Origin: Schistocephalus solidus
Taxonomy: Eukaryota; Platyhelminthes; Cestoda; Diphyllobothriidea; Diphyllobothriidae
Length of the DNA stretch: 64,000 bases
Direction: 5' to 3'
Assembly (NCBI GenBank): GCA_017591395.1
Contig: WEDG01003980.1
Span: 55,225 to 119,224 of the forward strand
In this document: positions 25,036 to 38,400 of the stretch, one piece after another
How positions within the stretch are numbered: the first letter of the stretch is position 1
Layout of the letters: every line of letters starts with the position of its first letter
Made by a program: the position numbers and the translations under genes
Notes under the pieces: generated by a model
What the model was told of the DNA's origin: nothing
The model's input: only the letters and a program-made list of their open reading frames with translations
Databases searched by the model: none

Positions 25036-28000
25036 TATAGTGGAACCGACAAGGGAGACCGGAATGGCCATTTCTGGCTTATTAGCCGTCATCAGCCAGT
25101 CATACCCAATCCCAAGTGTGGCACACCTGGGATTCGAACCCGCGACTTTTGGTATTTGAGTCAAACGCTGTACCATTGAGCCACGGGCTCGTTATTTTTG
25201 TCGGTTGCGATCGGGTATATGGTGATAGTTTGTTGCTCACCGATCTGCTTAAGGAACATATATGTTCCGTTGTGCCCTGGAGCTCAGACTAGAGCCCTCG
25301 CAGGCGGTCGCATTGCGACGTGTAGCGTATGATGAAATGAAACCGATAAAGACAAGGGAGACCGGAATGGCCATTTCTGGCTTATTAGCCGTCATCAGCC
25401 AGTCATACCCAATCCCAAGTGTGGCACACCTGGGATTCGAACCCGCGACTTTTGGTATTTGAGTCAAACGCTCTACCATTGAGCCACGGGCTCGTTGTTT
25501 TTGTCGGTTGCGATCGGGTATATGGTGATAGTTTGTTGCTCACCGATCTGCTTAAGGAACATGTATGTTCCGTTTTGCCCTGGAGCTCAGACTAGAGCCC
25601 TCGCAGGCGGTCGCATTGCGACGTGTAGCATATGATGAAATGAAACCGATAAAGACAAGGGAGACCGGAATGGCCATTTCTGGCTTATTTGCCGTGATGG
25701 TGTTAAGGCAGAGTCAAGAAGACCGAAGATGGGAGAGGGCACAGGCCCACACAACAAAAATGGAGGGATCTGGGATCCCAACTGAGTAGAAATTCCATAA
25801 AGGCCATATTAAGAAGGAGCCATTGCAGTCTGACTCTCAGTCCCCCAGTCAGCCACTCCGCACTCGGAATGTATGCTGCATGCAGTTTGTAAACCTTGAA
25901 TGCAAGTGTAAGGGCACATCGAGTTCAAAAATATTATAGAATTTGAAAGGTTTTTTAAACAAACTGAAAGCTACTTTTTAACGAATGCAATTTAAATTAT
26001 GATGTAATTTGCTACCAACTGAATACAAAGAAAGAGTATTTTGTGCATGTTTACTGTCGAACATATTTAAATTTATAGACATATCAGAACTCCATGGGAA
26101 AAATGCAGGCGACTTAGGTAGTCCTTTTTTACAGAGTTTAGTTTTTACAGCCGATCGGAGAAAAAATCAGTCCTGAATTGCCTGCTTATTAGAATCCTGC
26201 TTAAGTTATGTCAGCATATCGGTTAACATTCCTGAGATAGCGCATATACTCTAAATCACGCGTTTAGGCTGGCTGACGTCGGTGCTATTTGGCGACCCCG
26301 TCGTGTATGTGAATGTGGCACAAGTTGGACAAAGACGTTACTCCAAGTCGGCCACTGCGTTCGCTTTTATGTAGGCTTGGACTCTCGGCTGGTACAGTGC
26401 TGGTTGGTGCATCTCGAACCCAGCGCTTAACAAAAGATTGTAGTCAAACGATAGTACTACGTTTTGCCACGCTAACGCTTACAACGGTACTTAAGATCTG
26501 AAATAGTCTTGCTTTATTGATATTTAACTGGGCAAGCTTACCTGCCATCAGTTGTTTTCTGCGAACAAGGTGGTCGATTTTAACGAGTGCAATGCTTCCT
26601 TTATAGCACGTGCGAAGAGCGCACTGTTTTCACAAATAGCCACATCCCTGAGTTTCTTTATTAAAACCACTCTCAATAACATCCTGATTTTTTTAAAAAA
26701 ACATTGCTATACTTGCGTCGGTGCATTTAGTTAATAGATTAAATTCGCAATGTCTGAAGCTCCACCCCTCACCGACTTTGCTGCTCATCGCAGTTTCTGG
26801 GGTTGGATATCGGTCTACTTGTCAGTGCTCAACTTCTGTTACGTTTTATCCGGCTAATCGTCTCCGGTCAAAGTGCCGCGGATTACGTGAAATGATTTGC
26901 TTAGGTCATGCAGAGAGAGAGAGAGAGAGCGGGAAGCGTGTGTACAGGTTCGTGCTGGACTTAATGAACCGCTTATAGCCAACACTGTGACGGACTTTGG
27001 CCCTCCCAGCCGCTGGGCCAGTTGCCTGAGACTTTGGTCCGTTTTTCTGCCTACCTTTTGGCTAATCGAAAGTGCCCGGTGGCTGCTGCCACGCCAGTCT
27101 GCAGCAGAGAACGCTCAGTTGCGGTGGTGGTGCGTGGAGCCGAAAAATTTGAACCTTTTGAATCAGTTGCTAGTAAGGGTTCTAGTATGTGGTAGTCATC
27201 CCTTTCCTATCGCCAAGGCCACCTTCTTGAAATGATGCGCAGCTGTCTCCTAACCGATGAGTCAACAGCGCTCGTGGACTAGATTCCCATTCCCGTCTCC
27301 TCCTCATCAGCATCAATGACACCATCATCAGCAGCAACAACAACAGTATCGTCTTCAAATAGACAGAGGGCGAATTGTCCTCTATCACCATATCAGTCGC
27401 GCGAAAAATAGTCCAACGAAAAGCTGGAATGGGTAGCAGATCTCTCCATTGCGGTTTCGGTGCGAACGGACATCCGCAGCGGCTCGATGAGCACTGAAGA
27501 TTACCTAGCAGTACGATGCAAGCATGTTCGATAGGAGCGGTTGGAGATCTCCGGTGTGCATATTCTGAGTATCCTTCGATGCTTGTATTCCCGTGATAAT
27601 TTAATTCTTTAGATCTATCGAAACTACGCTATAGCGTTACGGCCTCACTCGATAGCATGACCAAGTGACAGTTCGACCGCCGATTTCGACGAGGTCCACC
27701 GTATGCTCCACACCAGGTGATGCAGGGACGGTGACTTGCGCGTGAATTAGTTTTAAGTGATAGTAGCCTTGCGCTGCAACTACCGCACTCTCTCCTCCTC
27801 CCCCACCTGAGCCCGGTGTCAAGACAGAGCCAAGAAGACTGGAAATGGGAGAGGGCGTAGGTGGCTGGCGCGGCCGGAGCCGCCCCTGGGTGTACCACCA
27901 CACCTGACTCGGATCCCACGGAGTGGGAGTGCCATAAAGGCCACATTAAGAAGGAGCCATTGCAGCCTAACTCTCAGTCCGCCAGTTAGCCACTACACAC

Positions 28001-31000
28001 AAAACACACATTGGGCGGTCCGAGTTATCTCGTCAGTTGGCAACCTTCCAAACCACGGCTTTTAGCGCACCGTGATAGTTTCAAGCGCATCAGATTGTTT
28101 ATAGTGAGGAAAACGCGCTGATCTGTTGACCTTACTCTCTCCCCCACCCCCACAATCAGACCACCATCCGAGCCAGTCAGTTATCTGATGTGGGAGTGGG
28201 CGCATTGGCTGACGGGTCGGCGTACCCGTCTTCGCGCGCCACAGCACGACCTGGCCCCCATAACGCACACACCAGGATTCACTAAATCAGGGGATATGGA
28301 GGAGCCATCGCCGTTTGACTCCCAGTCCACTGGTCAGCCACTCGACACACACAGCACATACACTGGGCTGACAACGTGGTCTGGTGTAAGCGTCAGATTG
28401 GCAGCCTTCCAAGCCACGGTTCCTAGGAGACCGTGATTTTATCAGGTACGTTATGATGATTGTGAGGGTTTTGTCTACGTAATAGTGTAGGTTGTGTGCG
28501 CTGATGTGGCTTACCCTCCGGTGGTGTACCGCAGGTTGTCGTGGAGGCGCATGTGTCCTAATAGGCCCATGCGGTGTGTAAATGTGCGTGAGCAGTGAGG
28601 GCAGTGGAGGTGGGTGCGGTGACTGTATGTCAGAGCCCCAGGCACTGGTTCACCAGCCTCTGTGCGAGGGATTCGCAGGTGACATACCAAGTAAGCACTA
28701 AAAGTTCGCGCATTTGGGAAAAGTAGATATCGTACTTGAAATCAGAAAAATGGCAGCTCACTTGTGGAAGTTAGGCATGCATGGTTGTTCTTTATCGGGA
28801 GATGTTTGATCTCGAATGCCAAAGATATCAATCTGCATGGGTACTTCATTCGTCACAAGGTCCAAATGAGGATGTGGACCTGAACTGTAAGACCCTCTGT
28901 GCGTGTTCATGTTCCCTTTTCATTTATTCACCAGGAGAACGTATGATTTGTGCTTTTGGTGGTGGTGGTGGAGCGTGCTTTATTTCCCGCCCCTTAGCCC
29001 TATAGATGATTTCCGTGTTAAGGCGTTTGACCACCTTAGGAGATCAAAAAGACGCATTGCCGCTACTTTTCTTATTGAATGACAATGCATTGTTTTGGAG
29101 GCGGGCCTCCCAGATTTCTTTGTCCGCCCTTACCTATCCAGCAAATCTTTTGCCCTTTGTGTTCCATTTTCTTGACTAAGCTACTTGAGCTGTCACATGT
29201 CTCTACCCCCCCCCTGCCCCCTCTTCCCCAACCCTAGCATACACCTCACACGACCCCTTCTAAATTCTAGGCCAGTCTCCTGTCCCTGCCGCCTCCACTG
29301 AACCCCGATCTCCGGCAAATGGTCCTCCGAGGAGGGAGTAAGTATTAGCCCATCTTCGGCTGCCTTTAACTGTCTGTCATGCCAGGGCAAGCGAGACTAG
29401 AATGGCCGTGTCTGGCTTGCTTGCACCGTCGTCAGTTAGCCGTACCCCAATTTCGCACCGTATCAAACAATGAATAATTTATTATAATCGGGCACATGTC
29501 ATCGGTGAACGCCACTTCCGTTTCAATTTTGCCTAAAGCCTCTCCAACATTTTGCCTGGTAGCCTCGATGCCACAATTACCTTTTGGGCAAAGGCCTCTA
29601 GCCTGAAGTAACTGCCCATTGTGCCATTCAAACCGACAAAGGTGACAAACACGGAAGAATCCGAAGGCCCTTCTCTCATGTGATCTTTAAATATGGCCGA
29701 TCATAGGCGTAAGAACGTGGACTCGTGACGCAAGCGGTAGAACTTTTGCCTGAATTACTCGAACAACTGACCCCACTCACCGCAACGGTCTATCCGGTCA
29801 TCCATGAGAGCGGAGCTCACCGCAATAACGACATGCCAAGCACATTTTGCATACTCTACAACTCTTCCCCTTCCAGCACTTACAAGTCCTCGTCAACCAG
29901 CGTTAGTACTGCCAGTAGCCTCACCCCCCTCAACCGACTCTACAGCTACCAACCTATCCTTGCCACATTGCACACGCACATTCCGCATCGGCGTGGTGAT
30001 GGTGGTGGTAGTGAAGCAAGCGAGAGAACTCTTATTATTTTTGCCTTTTTTTCTAATTGTTTTCAGGGTGTATTGTCTTGAGGTGGCTAAGGAAGTTTAT
30101 CCTCTTTTTCTCCTTATGTTCTGGGTAAGGCGGATGGCAAACACGCATTGCTCCGCACAAGCAGGTCACCAGCGCCGGCTGAACTGTCAGCCAACTGTGT
30201 TTTTTTGTTTGTTAGACCACCGTTTTGATGCGGTTCTGCGTAAAGGAAGAAGAATAGGGCTGAGTGCCTGCCATTGTGCAATAGTCTATTAGCATTTCCG
30301 TTATCAGGTGCGTTTTGTGCACACCGAACTCTATGTCTGCTTTTGGCCACATAGACCTAGAAAGTAGGTGGGAATCGTGAAGATGGAATTTCACCGATGC
30401 TGCATTGAATGATTCAAAGCCAAACAATTCCCATGACGGAAATACCACCTCTCTTTCATTCAGCACCTTCTGAAAGGGTGAGTAGCCTTTGAGCAGGGGA
30501 CTGATCAACACGAGACAAAAGAAAACCGAAAATGCATACCCTGTCTGAGCAATGTTAACACCGTGTGAGCTCTCCCCTTAGGTGTCTGGAAAATTTCTCA
30601 CTCCAAAGCCATCGAGCCACGAAGTATCGACAAAATTATGCTCACCTTCTCTATGAATTGCTATCACAACTGTGCAGTAATTTCGGTCAATGTTCTTTCA
30701 CCCATTACTATTATAACTGTTGCTGCTACTACTACTACTAATAGTAATAATACTACGACCGTAAACACCACTACCACTACTACTACGGCTATTACAGCCA
30801 CTACTTCTTTCAGGACTACCACTACTCATACTACTTTTGTGCCACTACTAGTATTATATAATACTTCGCGGAAATGTGAATTTCACGGGGGTTTTGGAAT
30901 GTAGCTCCCGAAATACTACTGCTGAGGTTACAACTGCAGTTAACATTGCCTCTCCTAGTGCTTCTACTACTTATTCACAAAACCGTGTTGAGCCTTGAGC

Positions 31001-32401
31001 CGTTTTGTGCTAACTTGTGGAATCTTTGTACATACCCAGAATTTACGGACGTGGTACAACAGCGAATTACCTGCTGGCCTTTCTCGGTCATTAACTCGGA
31101 AAAAATGGCGAATAGGAACTTCTAAAAATAGTTTTATTATTGGCTTCTTGCGTCACCCTGTTTACTCGCGCCCTACGCAACTACGCCGGTGGGGTCACAG
31201 TTATCACTAACCGAAGAAGTTACCAAGATATATAGAAAAGTTTACTCCCGATTACAAATCTACACCTTCTCATTCATTAACTATGATGGAAACATATTCA
31301 TGCTTGGGAAAAAAAGGTTTTTTAATTAACGTGTTAAGCTAATCAGTATTGTACAACGTCCGGGGTACATCAGACTGACTACCGGGCTTTCCATTATCAT
31401 CCTTCAGTAGTTGGTTTGTTTATTGTCAGTCGTCTTTTCTAATTTACTGCTTGCAGTGCCATAACTTTGGTTTGTGTTCACGAGTTGAAATGGGGACTGG
31501 GCGTTTTTTGGGCGGAAGGGAGTGGCAAAAATGTGTCACCTCAACCCTCGCCCGTTTGAGAAGGACCAAGTGAGTCGGACACATGCATCCGGATTATCAG
31601 ATAGCGCAATACCTGAGTATCATAGTTCAACGTTCTTAGCAACATTTAGCGCAGCATTCTCTACGCGAAATGCTCACCACCTTAATACTTGCAAGCTTCG
31701 GGGGAAAATTAGACTGAGTAGCAAATGCAAAGTATACATTTCTGGCTATTACTAAAAGTCTACTCCGGACTGGGATGGCCGTTTCTGTTTTATTGGCCAT
31801 CGTCAGCCAGCCGTAGCCTGGGTTGGGTTAATCCTGGACTTTCGGGGCCCCAGCAGTTGGATCACGGAGTTGCCTCCTCTCGTCTGCGATCGGGAGTTTT
31901 CAAGGTCATATTAGAGAGTGGCACTCGGCCATTTTGCACGACGACCTTTTCCGTGGAGTTTTTGTCTAGAGCCATCAAAGGCAGTCACACTGCGATGAGC
32001 AAATATTTCCGACAAAGACGGGAAAAAGGGGACTTGTCTTCGTCATTCAACTATACCTTTAGCCTCTATCATTTGAACCACCGGCTCACGTTTTACTGAT
32101 GCCTTCTGTCCCACGGTTCCGTTCTTAAAATTGACAAGCCACCCAATCACAATCAAAGAAGGGCCTGCTGTCGGCCGTTCAAGGTGCGGGTCAAACGCAG
32201 GGTCGTGATTGCTTTCAACGGGCTTATACTTAGTTTTAGATCGTATTAGCCAAAAGGAGCATCTGAGTTGAATTTCTGCCCGTACTCACCGCTCTCGCCA
32301 TCTTTCTGAGGTACTAAAGTCGAGTTTTAAACGAGGAAAAGTGGGTGAAGTGCGATAGATTTCTACCGTTGATCGTGATTGTATACTTTCCTAATCTCGT
32401 C

Positions 32402-32446
<45 letters not shown>

Positions 32447-35400
32447 CTTCAGTGCTACCGTCAAACCCGACCCGCCAGCCTCAAAGACCGAGCAAGATCT
32501 GCTAGCCTGGTGTCAGGAAGTGACACGGGGCTATGCCAACGTCTGCATCAATGATTTCAGCACGAGCTTCCGTTCCGGCCTCGGATTTTGTGCCATTTTG
32601 CATCACTTCGTCCCAGAGTTGGTGTAAGTCTTTCTCTCTCGCTGCCGCTATCTTCTGTTACATTTACTTATTGCGCTTTTTACCATGTCGATCTCAAACA
32701 GCTTAAGGGATGTCCTTATAGGGCATCTAAACGTCGCGTGGCCTCTTGCGGCAGCAGATAGGACAGTTTGCCCGTCACAAAAAACGCCGTCTACCGTGTG
32801 CCCCGCAGTGTGGACGTGGCATCAGCGACTCGCATGTTATTTGGTTGGTAGTTAGACAGACTTGCCCGGCATCTACCTTACTTTCCTTTACCTTGCTTTG
32901 ATGACAAGTTACTGTGATCGTGAGCTGAGTTAGGTTTGGGCACAGTGGCCAAACGTCCCGTCTACGCGTGCCAAAGCACAACTTTTGCCCCTGCGGAATG
33001 TACTGATCTTTCAAAAAGGCTGAATTGAATCTCATCTGTGTTGGAGTGCCATAAGGTCGGCATCAAGCAAGAGCCATTGCTACTGGACTCTCAGTCCCTT
33101 AGTAACTCCAAAGTGCTCATAATAGGACCGAGTTATGTTGGCAGGTGACAGTCTTCTAAGCCGCGGCTGTTAGCGAATCATGATAGATTCACGACTATCA
33201 GTGTTTGTATTGAGGAATATCTGCCTAGCCATCCGAGTTCACTCTCTCCCTCGCCCTACTTACTCTTAGACATCAGTCCACCGTCCAAGTCTGCCACTTG
33301 TTTGATGTTGAGATTATGCACATTGACTGATAGAGCAGCGTACGTTCACTCGATCTTTATTAGTCAACGTGACCAAAAAGAAAAGATCCCCGGTGATCAC
33401 AACAAAGGCGGTGAACATAAAAAGTTCCAGCTAGGGGAGGGACTCACCCAAGCGATATTTACGGATATAGCACCATTGCAAGGCAGTGTTCCCAGTTTTC
33501 CCTTGTTTGGCGTTGGTTCACGCGTCCGAACCCTAACCCAAACCTTAACTCCAATCGTAATATTTATGTTTACCATACCATAACATAAACGCGAAGCCGT
33601 CGGTATTAAAGGCAGGTCTTGTTTCAAATTCCAGTTGGCGGACTATAGGAGGAATTCTTACCGATAGCCGGAGAAAGCGAGGGTACTGCAGACAGTCCAA
33701 TACATTTGTGATGCAATTACCAAAGGTTTCCGTTCTCCGCGATATCATTGTAGTGTGTGCAGTGAACTGTGGCTACGCGCGTTCATGCCCAGCATACACT
33801 CTGCGCCATGAAGCCGTCTGTGTAACTGTATGCAAATATAGTACAGTATATCTGCCGGTTGAGAACTTCCCCGATGGTCTAGCGGTTAGGATTCCTGGCT
33901 CTCACCCAAGCGGCCCGGGGTCGACTCCCGGTCGGGGAGCTGCCTATTGGCACAGCCTCGCTTCCGACCTCAGCCGGTCCACTTTTCGCCGCAAAAGTCC
34001 TTAAAATTACCGCCGTGCTCTGATTGGTTATTATCCAGCTAAGGTGAAGTTTGTTTCTGCACCTCTTAGCGCGTCGTGTTGGATTCAAACATGCCAGATT
34101 TGTTGCGGTGTGGGATGTGCTAACTGACCTCGAGGATGTGCTACCCAGTGTAGATCTCATCTTCTCCGCACCAGTCGATTGCCAGAGCCTGTGCGCAGTG
34201 ACTGGTAAGGCCAAACAGCTGGTCTACGCGGGCCACACATGGCCTTGTCCCACTATATGTATAAGCAGGTTTCTACTGCATGAACCAGACAGCAGATCTA
34301 GTAAGCTGAACATGCCCCATTAGCCGGCCCTTATTCCGAGAAGCACCACATCTTGAGACACTATATTAATTTTAAGTTTTCAGCTGACCTTCTCTTCGTC
34401 AGATATGAATTAGCAAAACCGATTTCATTGAGTGAAGGCATAAAGCCTCATCTGTGAACCTAGTGCATCCTCGCGATGGTGTTAGAGTGGATGTGGGCCT
34501 TCTTGTTCGAGCTGAAGTCTGTTTACTTTACTGAAAGTTGGTAAGCATGTGCCTACGGAATACCAACTAGTTGTTTCGACAAAAAGCATGGAAAGTTCAT
34601 GGAGAGCACTCTTTGACGGAAGTATATTGTTTATTCGTATTCAAGGCATGATCCTGCCTATCCATTTGTAGACGCCAAGGATTCCTGTAAACGACAATTT
34701 GACCGTCGTATCCGATGAGATTCACCATGTACCCCGCACAGCGTGTTTGCTCAGGGACGGTGACTTCCACATGAATTAGATTATAGTGGTAGTGGACTTT
34801 CGCTGCATCTACCGCACTCTCACCTCCTCCACCTGGGCCCGGTGGCATGACCAATTCATGAAGATCAGCGGTGGGAGTGGGTGCAGGTGGCCAGGGCGGT
34901 CGAAGCCACCCCTAAACCTACCGCCACGTCTGGCTCAGATCCTATGGAGTGGGAGTGTCATAAGGGTCACATTAAGAGCGAGGCAGCCACTGCAAACAAA
35001 TAAACAGGGTCCCAGATATCCCCTCAGTTGGCAACCTTCCAGGCCGTGGCTTTCAATGCACCGTGAATACCTCCAAGTCCGTCAGGTGGTTTATAATGAT
35101 AAAAATGCGCTGAGCCGTCGACCTTTGCTCTCTACTTCTTTTCTCATGTCTCGGCTTCTGTCCGAGCCAGTCGTTGGACTGGCTTGCCACACGCGTGCAT
35201 ACGGCAGTAGTTATTGAGGACCCGTGCTGGCAGCATCGCTTTACAAAGCTGCACTGCGGGCTTCCGAAGAATTATTACCAGCCTGGACAATGGCGCCAAG
35301 CCGCCAGGTGTGGACGTGCTGCGTGTCTGGCAGATTATCGCACAACCCGATGACAACGCTTTGTTATGAGGAACCGGAACTGGTGTCGCTTGTACCTACT

Positions 35401-38400
35401 GTGCGATGAGCTAGCGCGCTAGAGGCCACCGCCCTTGCAAAAATTCCCACGAAACCGCCTGGCAATAACGGTGGCTTTAGCGTTTTCCCATTCCTCTGAA
35501 TTCTCTCACACGCTGTTTTTGTAAACAAATTCCTCGCCACCAACACCTAGCGAGGCAGACTAAAATGCTTCTGCTGTTGGCACTGGGCAGAACCTCTGGT
35601 GCCTCTCTGCGCCCAAACCGATTACCGCCGCCACCCTGGACAATTGCACCTTCTGTTCTATTTTCCCCAAAGGCCTGGACTTACACCGGGGGATGCCTGC
35701 AACGATTTCCGTGTCGGTGTTGATCAGGCTGATGTGTCTAGGTTTTGGGACAGTTTCTACGCATATGGGACTGATAGTGCACGCTCGCCATCATTGTCAA
35801 GTAATTTACACCGAAATAAAATTATGTCCGCGAAGCTCCCAAGCCACCTGGTGGTGGAAAATGATTTATTTTTCATTGCTAAAATCCGATACCCTCTCTG
35901 CAGCCTCGGTTTTCAGAGGGCTGCAACTTTTTCTAGCGTCTGAGGGAATGCAAGCGAAAGATAAATGAGTCCGCTCTGGCTTGCTCCTCCCGCACTCTTT
36001 CGGGTTCGCCTTCCTTCTATGCTAAGTACCTTTTTTGGTTTCCCCCTCGCACTCCTGCTCCGTTTGCACAGAAACTTCGACTCTCTGGACGTTAAAAATG
36101 AGCGCGAGAACGTTCGTCTCGCATTTGATGCTGCCGCCAAACTGGGCATTCCTCGGATGTTGGATCCGCTAGAAGTTGCGCCTCCTGATCGGGATCGGCC
36201 ACCGGATCGCCTGGGCATCATGACCTACCTACACCAGTTGCGTATGCACTTCTCCAAACCCTTGGTCACTCTGCCTGAATCCAAGAGTGTGGATTCTCCC
36301 CCTCCTGGTGCGAAACCCGCTACTCCCCTGCCGAATGACATGCCATCCGCTTCACCGCTGTCGGCAACAACTACCAACACAAGGTAGACGGTCTTTTCCC
36401 ACCTCCCAGATGATCAGGCTTCTGTCGTTTATAACATTAGTTGAGGATTGTTGTAAGCTCTACTGAAATAAGTTGAGTAGCCATGTAAATGTTCATGCAC
36501 TGGACCAAGTCCTCCTTGTCGTTTGTCGCAACTACTGAGGTTTCGGCTTCCTAGTTTTTTCTCTATCCTTAACTATGGGGTTTCTGTTATGTACTCCAGT
36601 TTTATTGTGAACCCCACCTGAAAGTAATAAACGAACTTAAGGTGAATTGACGATTAGCTCCGTTGACTTTTGTCCCTCCTCGCATTGCTTGTGGTCAGGG
36701 TCCCTAGCATGCTGTGTGGGTCATGAGCTTTGTTTTTGCCCCCGTTGTTGAAAATGAAATTTAGTATTCTCCAACGGATCTGATTATGTAGCCCCATTTA
36801 TCCAATATTTTCCCGTGTTTATAGGACAAATGGTGTACCTACAACACCACAGAAATCTCCCTCATCCAAAAAGACCGATACTCAGCGGCCTCTGTCTGAC
36901 GTAAGTAACTTTTTTTCGCTTTGGCAGGTTGTTTACGATCGAATATGTAAGCTCGTCATTTTTATTACTATAGTATGCCTCCTTATTTGATTTAAATAGG
37001 CATGTATATCAGGGTAACGTTTCCTACCAAAAAAATCGATCATCGGTTTGGTAAGGGTTAGGGTTAGGTTAAATATTTGCTTTATTGAAAAGCTTAGCGT
37101 TGGGGTTATGATTAGGATTACGTTTGCCTTCTGTATGCGGTGTTACCCAATCCAATCTTCATTAAATAATAATCTTGGGTTTACGGTTTTCCGCTTGTTT
37201 ATGCACATTTGGCGTCTGTTCCAGCACCTCATTGAAGTAGTAAATCCACTACATGCCAATGGTGCGAGTAGAATCACTGGCTTCCGTGAACTTCGTTGCC
37301 TCGCTCATCTGATAAAAAAAGTTATTGTGCTCTATTCGATCCCGGCCAAAATCTTCTTGTTTAAAAGCCTCGACCTTTAAAAGTTGCTATGCGGAAACCT
37401 TGGCTGCTAAAGGATGATCCTCATCGAACCAAATGAAGGTTTTGTTTATCTTTTTGAACAGGCCAGGGCATCGGCGAGGTACGATCAACTTCTCGCCAAA
37501 GCCCGAACACTTCTGGAAGAGTCTCGCACCTCATCTGACAATGCCCCGGTTGCAGTGCCCCCCATTACTACCACGGGTTCCTCTCCTTCTCCCGCTGCGA
37601 ACCGAAACTCGGACGACCCCAATTCGAAAAGCATAAGTGTTGTTGGTAATTAGCCAATATTTTTTGTTGAATTTAGCCACTGAATAATAAATAGGATTAT
37701 CTCTCAAAAGAAACGAAAATTCACTGAGAGGTATATTGCGTTTTCCTATTCAAACTTTGTGAGGGGCTATTCTGGCCATCCATAACCAAAGGCTGGATAG
37801 GCCGATGCACAATACCTGGTTTTTGTGCTCACTGTGTGTGGCGTTTGTATCTTTAATGTCAGCGGTAGGTGCAAAATGGATCCCGTGGTCCATGTCGTCG
37901 TCTTCGTTGGCTGCCGTCATAATTGATGAGTCCGACGGTTTTACACCTTAACCGCCTCTTCAAGCGCTTCTCGGAGAATTTTGGAGTTAAAGGGTATCCA
38001 CGCGTATTTAGTGAGAGGTTTCCAGTCCCCTTGTGTAGCTGAAATGAGGAACCTGACCATTCGAGTTCATGGTGGTGTCTCCGAGGCCCTCGACAGATCA
38101 ATCGGACCGCTGGACATAACAGTCATCCAAGGTTCTGATGCAACACTTTGCGGTAGGTAATGCGATTAAAAGTCTCTATCTCGGATCTGGAGAAGTTGGT
38201 CGTTGTTTACGGACTTAGGTGCAGTTGTTGCGAGCGCAAATACGTGGGCAAGACCAGTCTAGAGCTGTAAACGAGGACGTACGAGTGCCAGTTAGCCGTA
38301 CAGTCGATGTGGCCACCCACGTTGCACGAACGAACCATATTTTTGCATTGCTACCGTTGAGATTGTAGGCCGAGGCAATGATTACATGCTACTTGGGGTG

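Noticed and set aside
25045..25690. CRISPR-like direct repeats
   Set aside because: The 303-bp repeats are SINE units in a eukaryotic intron, far longer than CRISPR repeats and without spacers.
29878..30030. EHBP1 linker exon candidate
   Set aside because: The phase and acceptor fit, but the sequence contains a zinc-finger LINE-like PHCTRTF and no clear phase-2 donor; left as a finding only.
37048..37090. Telomere or chromosome end
   Set aside because: Only two or three 'gttaggg' units, inside an EHBP1 intron with coding exons on both sides.
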